Source: Candidatus Stercoripulliclostridium merdigallinarum
GTDB taxonomy: Bacteria > Bacillota > Clostridia > Christensenellales > DTU072
Assembly (NCBI GenBank): GCA_018714575.1
Contig: DVNF01000038.1
Location: 1 to 14,231 of the forward strand
Direction of reading: 5' to 3'
DNA length: 14,231 nt
The number at the start of each line of letters is the position of its first letter. Position 1 is the stretch's first letter. Made by a program: the position numbers and the translations under genes. Below, piece after piece: positions 1 through 6,864 of this stretch. Under the pieces are notes generated by a model, which had not been told where the DNA came from, ran no database searches, and was given only the letters and a program-made list of their open reading frames with translations.

Positions 1-2
1 AC

Positions 3-749
3 GGTATTTATGAGATCGCGGCGGTGTTGCAAGGTTCGATGGTCATCAAAGACAAAGCCATGTTGGACGACTTTATCGGCAGGCTGACTCCCGGTGCAAC
101 CGCCAGGTGGTACCTGATGCCGGGTAATTACGGCACCATATCTATCGACGTGAACGCCAACGTTTCGATAATCGGTTCTTATCAGTTCGTCCAAGGTGTT
201 CCGCAGATCGCCGTAAACTTCGACAAGATCACCGTAAACCGCGGCACGGTCATGTTGGATATTCTGAACTTCCGAGCGGCGGCTAACCGCGAAAACGTCT
301 ATATCGGCAACGAAGCGACCGTAACCGTCAGACGTTCGACATTTATCTATACCGGTCAACAAAAGCTCAGCGGATCGACGGCGATCTATGCCGCGGACGG
401 ATCCTCTACGCCGCTATCGCTTTCCGAAATCACGGTCAGCGGATATTCGACCGCAGTCGCAGCCGATTCCGGCAACGTCGTCATAGCCGATTCCGAATTC
501 CGTTCGAATATCACCGCGGTCAACGTGCTGAAAGGTTCGGTCAACGTAACTGACACGAAGTTTATCAGCAACGTTTTGGGACTGAGTATCGGCGCTTCCG
601 GCGTAACGCCGCAGCTGTCGGGATGCGAATTCAGGTATAACGAAACGGCGATAGAAACCTATGTGCCGCTGAGGAACGACTACGCCGCGCAAAACGCTTT
701 TGTTCAAAATACCGTCAACGTAGTCGCCAAATATCAAACGGAAGAGTAA
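3..749 (+). CDS. C-terminal part of a parallel beta-helix surface-type protein (5' partial)
   Basis: The reading frame is open to the left edge of the window, so this is the last ~248 residues of a longer protein; the GTG at 24 is probably internal. The sequence is rich in short alternating hydrophobic/polar strands with repeated turns such as VTVRRSTFIY, VVIADSEFRSN and VNVTDTKFISN. Motifs of the type 'S/T-x-F-x-x-N' recur about every 20-25 residues, the look of a right-handed parallel beta-helix (pectate-lyase-like or adhesin-like fold). There is no LPxTG motif, no C-terminal membrane anchor and no catalytic motif I can name, so any surface location or carbohydrate role is inference. It ends 5 nt before a hairpin terminator and is not co-transcribed with rpmH. 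The beta-helix fold is fairly secure; the specific function is unknown. Confidence 0.7.
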   Translation, partial: GIYEIAAVLQGSMVIKDKAMLDDFIGRLTPGATARWYLMPGNYGTISIDVNANVSIIGSYQFVQGVPQIAVNFDKITVNRGTVMLDILNFRAAANRENVYIGNEATVTVRRSTFIYTGQQKLSGSTAIYAADGSSTPLSLSEITVSGYSTAVAADSGNVVIADSEFRSNITAVNVLKGSVNVTDTKFISNVLGLSIGASGVTPQLSGCEFRYNETAIETYVPLRNDYAAQNAFVQNTVNVVAKYQTEE

Positions 750-753
750 CGTA

Positions 754-797
754 ACGGTTAAAAAATCCGCACGGATCGACGCGGATTTTTTAACCGT
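754..797. terminator. Intrinsic terminator, possibly bidirectional
   Basis: A perfect 17-bp inverted repeat has arms at 754-770 and 781-797 around a 10-nt loop. The inner GC part (ATCCGC/GCGGAT) is followed by T6 and preceded by A6, so the hairpin can terminate in either direction. It sits directly after the beta-helix gene and isolates it from the rpmH promoter. Confidence 0.9.
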
Positions 798-850
798 GCC
801 GACGTTGCCGCGGCATGGGCGCAATAAAACCAATTAGCTACCCGAATCAG

Positions 851-879
851 TTGACTTAATTGCGGGATTCAAGTATAAT
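851..879 (+). promoter_or_regulatory. Sigma-A promoter of the rpmH operon
   Basis: TTGACT (851-856) and TATAAT (874-879) are separated by exactly 17 bp, matching the housekeeping promoter consensus at 11 of 12 positions. The predicted start is near 886, giving an AT-rich leader of about 86 nt before rpmH. No other strong promoter is seen before the terminator after mnmG, so this is probably the main promoter of the seven-gene unit. Confidence 0.9.
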
Positions 880-890
880 GTTTTAGCGCG

Positions 891-920
891 AGTTTAAATA
901 TTTATATATATTTATAAACT
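891..920 (+). repeat. AT-rich imperfect palindrome in the rpmH leader
   Basis: A 30-bp imperfect inverted repeat, almost entirely A/T, lies just after the predicted transcription start. It starts with AGTTTA and ends with TAAACT, with three mismatched pairs inside. As RNA it would be a weak AU hairpin in the untranslated leader. A role in rpmH expression is only a possibility. Confidence 0.4.
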
Positions 921-971
921 TTTAAACTTTAAGCTAACGATAAATATTACTTCATAACAGGAGATACGTAT

Positions 972-1106
972 ATGAAAAGAACCTATCAACCTAAAAAAAG
1001 ACACAAGAAAAAAGTCCACGGCTTCCGTGAAAGAATGAGCACCAAAGGCGGCAGAAACGTACTTTCCCGCCGCAGAAGAAAGGGCAGAGCAAACCTGAGC
1101 GCCTGA
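972..1106 (+). CDS. rpmH: Large ribosomal subunit protein bL34
   Basis: This 44-residue protein is extremely basic and shows the full bL34 pattern: MKRTYQPKKRHKKK at the N terminus, then GFRERMSTKGGRNVLSRRRRKGR. The length is that of the family (44-46). bL34 sits in the 50S subunit and binds 23S rRNA. An SD sequence AGGAG lies at 959-963, about 8 nt before the ATG. It is the first gene of the operon and has a strong promoter upstream, as expected for a ribosomal protein. In most Bacillota dnaA lies divergently just upstream of rpmH; here that place is taken by a co-oriented beta-helix gene, so the usual origin neighbourhood is broken. Confidence 0.98.
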   Translation: MKRTYQPKKRHKKKVHGFRERMSTKGGRNVLSRRRRKGRANLSA

Positions 1107-1108
1107 GT

Positions 1109-1450
1109 ATGCAGGCAATTTACCGCCTGAAGAAGAACGCCAGCTTCCAATATATCTACCGCAACGGTACCGAAGTTTCCGGCGAGCTGATGACAATGCT
1201 GTTTGTCAAAGCCCGCGGCGTGAAATTAGGAGTCAGCGTTTCCAAAAAGGTGGGGAAAAGTGTCAAACGCAGCCTGGTGAAGCGGCGCATAAACAATGCT
1301 TTTTCGTGTTTTATACCGCAGCTGAAAGGCGAATACAACTATGTTTTAGTGGCGCGCGAAGGCATTGCCGATAGGGATTTTTGGGAAATCAAATCGGCGG
1401 TGGAGGCGTTATTGAAACGTGCGGGGCACCTGTCGGAGGGAAAAGTTTGA
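1109..1450 (+). CDS. rnpA: Ribonuclease P protein component
   Basis: RnpA assists the RNase P RNA in removing 5' leaders from precursor tRNAs. The 113-residue length is typical. Family features visible are the basic N terminus (YRLKKNASFQYIY), the central GVSVSKKVGKSVKR strand-helix, and the basic helix KRSLVKRRINNAF at residues 53-65. The family's 'RNR' core (Arg-Asn-Arg) reads Arg-Ser-Leu here (54-56), a deviation at two signature positions, although the following KRR is kept. The start is 2 nt after the rpmH stop and has no SD of its own, so translation is probably coupled to rpmH. The stop codon overlaps the TTG start of yidD. Confidence 0.95.
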   Translation: MQAIYRLKKNASFQYIYRNGTEVSGELMTMLFVKARGVKLGVSVSKKVGKSVKRSLVKRRINNAFSCFIPQLKGEYNYVLVAREGIADRDFWEIKSAVEALLKRAGHLSEGKV

Positions 1451-1692
1451 TAAAAGCAGTCTGTAAAGTACTGATTTTAGGATATAAAAAACTGCTTTCG
1501 CCGATAATGGGCAGGGGATGTATTTATACTCCGACCTGCTCCATGTATACCTTGGACGCCATAATGAAATACGGCGCGATCAGGGGTATTTGTATGGGAG
1601 CAAGGCGGATAATGCGTTGCACGCCTTTTCATAAAGGCGGTTTCGACCCCGTAAAAGAAAACTTCAAAGGAGCCGCAAAATGGACGTTATGA
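1447..1692 (+). CDS. yidD: Membrane protein insertion efficiency factor YidD
   Basis: YidD is a small membrane-associated protein that helps YidC-dependent insertion. The 81-residue product has the family hallmarks: a hydrophobic N terminus (LILGYKKLLSPI), the Cys-rich motif GRGCIYTPTCSMYTLDAI at 23-40 (family G-xx-CRFxPTCSxYA), and RCTPFHKGGFDPV at 57-69. I place the start at TTG 1447 because GGAGGG (1435-1440) lies 6 nt before it and family members begin near this point. An in-frame TTG at 1381 would add 22 unrelated residues inside rnpA. The TTG overlaps the rnpA stop (TTGA), and the gene's 3' end overlaps yidC by 13 nt, both consistent with translational coupling. Confidence 0.93.
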   Translation: MIKAVCKVLILGYKKLLSPIMGRGCIYTPTCSMYTLDAIMKYGAIRGICMGARRIMRCTPFHKGGFDPVKENFKGAAKWTL

Positions 1693-2750
1693 GTCTGGCA
1701 ACGGAATTAAACCTTGTCGGCAAACTTGTATACAACGTACTCTATAAATGGGTCGAAGGTTGGGGTATAGACTCCGACCTTATCGGCGCGTTCGGAGTAA
1801 CGGTTATACTGTTTACTGTCTTTTTGACGATCCTGACTCTGCCGTTGGATATCTGGCAGAAGATGATCGGCAGAAGCAATTCGCGCAAAATGCGCGTCAT
1901 GAAACCCGAACTGGACAAGATCAACAAACTGTACGCGGCGGACAAGAACACTTTGATGATGAAACAGCGCGAGTTGTATAAAAAATACAAATACTCGACG
2001 TTCAAAACCTGCCTGCCGATGTTGGCGACCTTGATAATCTTCTTTGTCATATTCTCGGGCTTCAACTCTTCGGTCAGGTATCACAATTCCGTGGTGTACG
2101 AAGAGCTTAGGGGCGTGTACAACGCGGCTTTCGAAGAAGCTTACGTAGCGGCTGACGCCGCAGGCGCCGACGCAGCCACCGCCAATGCCCAAGCCACCGC
2201 GGCAGCGGAACAAGCGGTCTTGGATACTTATAAACCCGAAAGCTTCCTGCTGACGACCTCGATATTCATGCCCGACACTTGGAAAGACCCCATACCCGAC
2301 GTTTCGACGTTTACCGGAACGGGGCTTGGCAGTATCGGAGTTCCCGGTATAGACGCCAGGGAATATAACGACGTCATGAAGCCGCTGATAGAAAAGTATA
2401 ACTATACCGAATCGGGCAAATCGGCATGGAACGGTTATTTGATTTTGCCGGTATTGGTTACGGCGCTCAGCATAATTTCTTCAAAGTTGATCAAACCGCC
2501 GGAACAACCGCAAATAGCCGGTCAAACCGACGAACAGGTAAAGGCTCAGCAATCGCAAATGAAGATGATGCAATATATCATGCCGATCATGATGGGCGTG
2601 TTCTCCCTGTTCTACAGCGCGGCGTTTTCGCTGTATATGTTCCTAAGGAGCTTTTTATCTTTTGCGTTCAACCTGATATGGAACATAGTCCTGAAAAAAC
2701 GCGACGCAAAACAATTGGATTACGAAATGTCCGTTACCGTTAAAAAGTAA
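1680..2750 (+). CDS. yidC: YidC/Oxa1-type membrane protein insertase
   Basis: YidC inserts membrane proteins alone or with SecYEG. AAAGGAG (1666-1672) supports the ATG at 1680. The 356-residue protein has TM1 ~36-57, a charged cytoplasmic hairpin 58-107, TM2 ~111-128, TM3 ~250-268 and a final hydrophobic block 300-337 holding TM4/TM5. There is no signal peptide or lipobox, unlike SpoIIIJ-type proteins. Two oddities stand out. Aligning TM1 without gaps to the SpoIIIJ/YidC pattern ending in 'LPL', the conserved groove arginine is Thr50. Also, the outside loop between TM2 and TM3 is about 120 residues and contains an Ala-rich stretch (148-179), where Gram-positive homologues have a short loop. 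Family membership is clear from the TM1-hairpin-TM2 pattern, the TM3 segment LILPVLVTALSIISS and the neighbours. Confidence 0.93.
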   Translation: MDVMSLATELNLVGKLVYNVLYKWVEGWGIDSDLIGAFGVTVILFTVFLTILTLPLDIWQKMIGRSNSRKMRVMKPELDKINKLYAADKNTLMMKQRELYKKYKYSTFKTCLPMLATLIIFFVIFSGFNSSVRYHNSVVYEELRGVYNAAFEEAYVAADAAGADAATANAQATAAAEQAVLDTYKPESFLLTTSIFMPDTWKDPIPDVSTFTGTGLGSIGVPGIDAREYNDVMKPLIEKYNYTESGKSAWNGYLILPVLVTALSIISSKLIKPPEQPQIAGQTDEQVKAQQSQMKMMQYIMPIMMGVFSLFYSAAFSLYMFLRSFLSFAFNLIWNIVLKKRDAKQLDYEMSVTVKK

Positions 2751-2765
2751 CCAGGGGTGCAGACA

Positions 2766-3437
2766 ATGAAAGATAATATGGAAAATGAATACGAAAGCGT
2801 ATCGGATATAGCCCGTTCCGAACGCTCGGCGGAGGAGCGCCCTTCCGAGGAAGAATGTATTCGCGCCGAAGCCAAAGTCGCAGATTTTATAAACGGGCTG
2901 TTGGAGCACATGCGTATCCGTGCCGACGCCGAAATTACCAGAGAGGATGAAAATATCCGCATAAAGATTTCCGGCGAAGACGCAGGCGCCGTGATAGGTT
3001 ATCGCGGCGAAGTATTGGACGCCGTTCAATATTTGGCGCTGTGGATAGCAAACAAATCGGTAAAAGAATTTATCCGGGTGTCGATAGACGCCGAAGGCTA
3101 CAGGGAAAGGCGCAAAGAAACGCTGAAGCACCTTGCCGAGAGGCTGGCAAGGAAAGCCGTAAAGACGGGGCGCAGGGAAGTTTTAGAGCCGATGAACCCG
3201 TTTGACAGGCGCATCATTCACACAGCTTTGCAAAATTACGAAGGCGTACAAACGGAATCGGAAGGCGAAGGCAAAGACCGTCACGTCGTCATAATACCCA
3301 AAGTCGAAAGGAGCAACCGTCCGAAATCGGGTATCAGCGAAATTACCGATCACAGGTACGGAACGACGGCTTCTTTCCGCAGAAAGGGCGCCGGCAAGGG
3401 AAAAACTTACGGAGCGCCGCGAAAGAAACCTTATTAA
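2766..3437 (+). CDS. jag: Jag/KhpB-like RNA-binding protein (KH + R3H), lacking Jag_N
   Basis: Jag (KhpB, SpoIIIJ-associated) proteins bind RNA and influence cell-envelope growth and division. The 223-residue product has a KH domain (~36-112) with the GYRG loop at 78-81, and an R3H domain (~113-179) with NPFDRRIIHTAL. The Jag_N domain normally at the N terminus is missing; instead there are ~35 acidic, low-complexity residues. A basic tail (~180-223, GKGKTYGAPRKKPY) extends past R3H. The ATG at 2766 is preferred: CAGGGGTG (2752-2759) acts as its SD, while the in-frame GTG at 2757 lies inside that SD. The gene starts 15 nt after yidC, its usual partner. Confidence 0.92.
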   Translation: MKDNMENEYESVSDIARSERSAEERPSEEECIRAEAKVADFINGLLEHMRIRADAEITREDENIRIKISGEDAGAVIGYRGEVLDAVQYLALWIANKSVKEFIRVSIDAEGYRERRKETLKHLAERLARKAVKTGRREVLEPMNPFDRRIIHTALQNYEGVQTESEGEGKDRHVVIIPKVERSNRPKSGISEITDHRYGTTASFRRKGAGKGKTYGAPRKKPY

Positions 3438-3456
3438 TAAATAATAGGTAATAAAT

Positions 3457-4779
3457 ATGTCCGACGTCATTGTCGCAATTTCCACCGCACGCGGAGAGGG
3501 CGCGGTGGGTATAGTCAGATTATCCGGAAGCGGCGCCGATAAAGTGGCGTCGCAGCTGTTTTATAGAAAGAATTTTGATTTTTCGACGGCTGAAGCCAAT
3601 AAACTATACTTGGGAACGGTCACCGCAGGGCGTATTTCGGACAAGGCTTTGGCGGTAATTTTCAAAGCGCCGAAATCGTATACGGGCGAAGACGTCATAG
3701 AATTCCACCTGCACGGCGGCAGAGTCATCACCGAGGCGGTGTTAGAAGCGGCGGTAAATTTGGGTGCCAGACCGGCGGAACCGGGCGAATTCACCAAACG
3801 CGCCTATTTGAACGGCAAAATTTCGCTGTCCGCGGCAGAGGGCGTGGAAGCAATTATTTCAGCAGATTCCGCTGCCGAGGCAGTCGCCGCTTACCGCGCT
3901 TTGGGCGGGGAATTGGACAGGACCATAAAGCGCGCGGAGGAGCTGTTGATTTCCGCCGCAGCGATGACTGACGTCGCTTTGGATTATCCGGAGGAAATGG
4001 TCGACGACACGAAACCGCAAGTTCGGGAAACCCTTATTCAGGTAAAAGGAATCCTGAAATCGCTAATAGGAACAGAACGCGACAGAAAATTGGTGACGGA
4101 CGGAATTTCGGTGGTGCTTGCGGGATTGGTGAACGCCGGAAAATCTTCGCTGATGAACGCGCTGTGCGGAGCAGAGCGCGCTATCGTAACCGAATATGCC
4201 GGAACGACCAGGGACGTATTAAAAGAACGGTTAGAGATCAACGGGATAAAGGTGACTTTGTCGGACACGGCAGGTATCCGCGAAGGTGCGGAGGGCGCGG
4301 AAAAAATCGGTATCGAACGTGCCGAAAACGCTTATAAAGGTGCGGACCTGGTGCTGTTTGTCATGGACGGAGCCGAACCCGAAAGCGCGGAAGAAAGAGA
4401 GCTGTATAGGAAAATTTCCTCAAAGCCCAATATTCGGGTCATGAACAAATGCGACGCCACCGCATATCCCAGGCAAGCGGACGTCGAAGTATCGGCTTTG
4501 ACGGGCGAGAACATGAGGAAATTATCGCAAATGATAGCCGAAAAGGCGGGGATCGAAAACGCGAAAACTCCGCCGTTGATCAGGGAACGCGGCTTACATG
4601 CCGCGAAAACAGCGTTAAAGGCGGTAGAAGAAGCCGTCGCCGCGCTGGATAAAGCCACTCCCGATTGCTTGGCGGTAGATATAAAGGAAGCTTTGGCAAC
4701 GCTTTGCTCGATCACGGGCGAGGACGCGAGCGAAAGCGTGGTAACGGAAATATTCTCCAGGTTTTGTGTGGGTAAATGA
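3457..4779 (+). CDS. mnmE: tRNA modification GTPase MnmE
   Basis: MnmE (TrmE) is the GTPase half of the MnmEG complex that builds the 5-carboxymethylaminomethyl group on wobble uridine 34 of certain tRNAs. The 440 residues show an N-terminal folate-binding domain (IVAISTARGEGAVGIVRLSG, FHLHGGR, EPGEFTKRAYLNGK), then the G domain with GLVNAGKS (223-230, G1), GTTRDV (249-254, G2), DTAG (270-273, G3), NKCD (330-333, G4) and SALTGEN (G5). The family C-terminal FCxGK ends the protein (FCVGK, 436-440). The Pro usually before NAGKS is Val here, a mild change. The SD is weak (AGGT at 3446-3449). The gene starts 19 nt after jag, and its stop overlaps the mnmG start. Confidence 0.98.
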   Translation: MSDVIVAISTARGEGAVGIVRLSGSGADKVASQLFYRKNFDFSTAEANKLYLGTVTAGRISDKALAVIFKAPKSYTGEDVIEFHLHGGRVITEAVLEAAVNLGARPAEPGEFTKRAYLNGKISLSAAEGVEAIISADSAAEAVAAYRALGGELDRTIKRAEELLISAAAMTDVALDYPEEMVDDTKPQVRETLIQVKGILKSLIGTERDRKLVTDGISVVLAGLVNAGKSSLMNALCGAERAIVTEYAGTTRDVLKERLEINGIKVTLSDTAGIREGAEGAEKIGIERAENAYKGADLVLFVMDGAEPESAEERELYRKISSKPNIRVMNKCDATAYPRQADVEVSALTGENMRKLSQMIAEKAGIENAKTPPLIRERGLHAAKTALKAVEEAVAALDKATPDCLAVDIKEALATLCSITGEDASESVVTEIFSRFCVGK

Positions 4780-6632
4780 AGAAAGTATTTGACGCAGTGG
4801 TAATCGGCGCAGGTCATGCGGGCGTCGAAGCGGCCATGGCACTTGCAAAATTGGGTAAACGCACGTTATTGACGACGCTTTCGGCGGAAGCGGTAGCTTT
4901 CATGGCTTGTAATCCCAACATAGGCGGCACCGCAAAAGGGCATTTGGTAAAGGAGATCGACGCTCTGGGCGGCGTCATGGGCGAAGTCGCGGACGAGGCA
5001 ACCATTCAGGTCAGGATGCTGAACAGGGCCGGCGGCGAAGCCGTTCACAGCCTGCGCGCGCAGGTAGACAAAAATTTGTATCACCGCTTGATGAAAAGGC
5101 GGTGCGAATCCACCGAAAACTTGTCCGTGCTGGAGGCGGAGGTTACGGAGATAATCTTCGACGGCAAAAAAGTCGCCGGTGTAGTCACCGCCAACGGCGA
5201 CGAAATAGAAGCGCGGGCGGCGGTTATCGCTACGGGAGTGTATCTGGACGCCAGGATCATTACGGGAGGATACGAAAGAAAGACGGGACCGGCAGGCTTT
5301 ATGCGCAGCACGGGACTGTCCGAAAACTTGGTAAAATACGGCTTGGACATCAGGCGATTTAAGACGGGCACGCCGATGAGGGTGCTGTCGCGCAGTATAG
5401 ACTACGACGAAATGGAGCTGCAACCCGGCGAAAGCGGACTGCCTACTTTCGGAATGTTGACCGATTTTACGCCTGAAAACGATTTTCCTTGCTATTTAAC
5501 TTATACGAACGCCGAAACGCACAAGATAATTTTGGAAAATTTGGACAGAGCTCCGCTGTATAACGGCTCGATTTCGGGGATCGGTCCCAGGTACTGCCCC
5601 TCTATAGAAACAAAGGTGGTTCGTTTCAAAGATAAGGAACGCCACCAAATATTCGTCGAACCGGAAGGCAAAGACACCTATGAAATGTATATTCAGGGAT
5701 TGTCGACTTCGTTGCCGTTCGACGTGCAGGAGCGCATGTTGCATACCGTAAAAGGCTTGACTCACGCCGAGATCACCCGTTACGGCTACGCGATCGAATA
5801 CGATTGTTTAAATCCCAAATGCTTGAACGCGTCCTTGCAGATAAAAGGTTACGAAGGCTTGTATTCGGCAGGTCAAATAAACGGCAGTTCGGGTTACGAA
5901 GAGGCGGCGGCGCAGGGTTTGGTCGCGGGTATCAACGCCGCGCGGTATTTGGACGGCAAAGAACCGGTAATTTTATCCAGGCATTCTTCTTATATCGGAG
6001 TATTGATAGACGATCTGGTCACCAAAGGCACCGAGGAACCGTACAGAATGATGACTTCGCGCGCCGAATACAGATTGCACCTCAGACAGGACAACGCCGA
6101 TCTGAGGTTGACGGAGTTGGGCTATAAAATAGGTTTGGCAGGCGACAAAAGGTATGATAGGCTGTTGAAAAAGCGCGCGGAAATCGACGAGCTTACCGGG
6201 CTGTTCAATAGGCTACGCTATCGCGCAAGCGATCTGACGGAGAGGGGAATCGATTTGGCTGGGTCTAACAAAGTTTCGTTTACGGTCACCGAATTGATAA
6301 AAATGGGTACCTTGATCGAAGATATTCGCAAACTTATTCCTAACGCCGACAATTACATGACAGAGGCGATAATCTCTGCCGTCATAGACGTGAAGTATGC
6401 GGGATATTTGGAAAAAGAAGTAAAGCGGGTACAGGAAGAACAACGCCTGAACGATCACAGGATCCCCGACGACATCGATTACGACAAAGTAGACGGGCTA
6501 AGGATAGAAGCGCGTGAAAAGTTAAAGGATATTCGCCCGATGACCTTGGGACAGGCTTCCAGGATCAGCGGCGTAAATTCCGCGGATATTACGGTGCTAC
6601 TGATATATCTGAAGAAGAAAAAGGCTGAATGA
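4776..6632 (+). CDS. mnmG: tRNA uridine-5-carboxymethylaminomethyl modification FAD enzyme MnmG
   Basis: MnmG (GidA) is the FAD-dependent partner of MnmE in cmnm5U34 synthesis. The 618-residue length is normal. Seen are the FAD-binding GAGHAGVEAA (11-20), the CNPNIGGTAKGHLVKEIDALGG block with its conserved Cys, the GIGPRYCPSIETKV motif, MTSRAEYRLHLRQDNAD, and the C-terminal helical tail ending SRISGVNSADITVLLIYL. The ATG lies inside the mnmE stop (ATGA), and only a weak GGGT precedes it, so translation is probably coupled to mnmE. In many Bacillota rsmG follows mnmG; here a terminator follows instead, and no rsmG, parA or parB is present. Confidence 0.98.
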   Translation: MKKVFDAVVIGAGHAGVEAAMALAKLGKRTLLTTLSAEAVAFMACNPNIGGTAKGHLVKEIDALGGVMGEVADEATIQVRMLNRAGGEAVHSLRAQVDKNLYHRLMKRRCESTENLSVLEAEVTEIIFDGKKVAGVVTANGDEIEARAAVIATGVYLDARIITGGYERKTGPAGFMRSTGLSENLVKYGLDIRRFKTGTPMRVLSRSIDYDEMELQPGESGLPTFGMLTDFTPENDFPCYLTYTNAETHKIILENLDRAPLYNGSISGIGPRYCPSIETKVVRFKDKERHQIFVEPEGKDTYEMYIQGLSTSLPFDVQERMLHTVKGLTHAEITRYGYAIEYDCLNPKCLNASLQIKGYEGLYSAGQINGSSGYEEAAAQGLVAGINAARYLDGKEPVILSRHSSYIGVLIDDLVTKGTEEPYRMMTSRAEYRLHLRQDNADLRLTELGYKIGLAGDKRYDRLLKKRAEIDELTGLFNRLRYRASDLTERGIDLAGSNKVSFTVTELIKMGTLIEDIRKLIPNADNYMTEAIISAVIDVKYAGYLEKEVKRVQEEQRLNDHRIPDDIDYDKVDGLRIEAREKLKDIRPMTLGQASRISGVNSADITVLLIYLKKKKAE

Positions 6633-6683
6633 CCGGTCGGAAGAAAAAGTTTCCGAATTTTAAAAATTTTTAAATCGCAATTT

Positions 6684-6711
6684 AGGGCAAGCGTTAAAGC
6701 TTGCCTTTTTA
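6684..6711 (+). terminator. Intrinsic terminator of the rpmH-mnmG unit
   Basis: Arms GGCAAGC (6686-6692) and GCTTGCC (6699-6705) form a perfect 7-bp stem with a 6-nt loop, followed by T5. It lies 53 nt after the mnmG stop and closes the seven-gene unit. Confidence 0.88.
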
Positions 6712-6785
6712 TTTGTAAGGATATAGGTATGTTTTTTGACTTTCCGTTTTAAATCGGGCGATAGCCGTGTTAGGAAATCTCCCTC

Positions 6786-6814
6786 TTTACAGCCTTCGAT
6801 TTTCATGTTATAAT
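6786..6814 (+). promoter_or_regulatory. Extended -10 promoter of the lipoprotein gene
   Basis: TTTACA (6786-6791) and TATAAT (6809-6814) are spaced by 17 bp, with TG one base before the -10 (an extended -10). The predicted start is near 6821, giving a ~44-nt leader that begins a few bases before the hairpin at 6826-6839. Confidence 0.88.
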
Positions 6815-6825
6815 CAATATATCCA

Positions 6826-6839
6826 CGGGGGCGACCCCG
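6826..6839 (+). promoter_or_regulatory. 5' leader hairpin with GNRA-type loop
   Basis: CGGGG (6826-6830) pairs with CCCCG (6835-6839) around the tetraloop GCGA, a GNRA loop. It is followed by A7 and then the SD GGAGG at 6850-6854. It lies about 5 nt from the predicted mRNA 5' end, a position typical of transcript-stabilising hairpins; that role is inference. Confidence 0.6.
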
Positions 6840-6864
6840 AAAAAAATTTGGAGGATCAAAATTA

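Noticed and set aside
24..26. GTG as the true start of the beta-helix protein
   Set aside because: The frame is open further upstream to the window edge and no SD precedes it; a truncated larger protein is more likely.
1381..1383. TTG 1381 as the yidD start
   Set aside because: It would add 22 residues with no YidD similarity inside rnpA, while TTG 1447 has a good SD at the right distance.
1707..2213. Antisense open frame of ~168 codons within yidC
   Set aside because: Reverse-frame shadow of a clearly coding sequence; it has no family resemblance.
6729..6752. Tiny open frame (7 codons, MFFDFPF) after an AAGGAT-like sequence
   Set aside because: It lies between a terminator and the next promoter, so it is probably not transcribed, and it is too short to judge.
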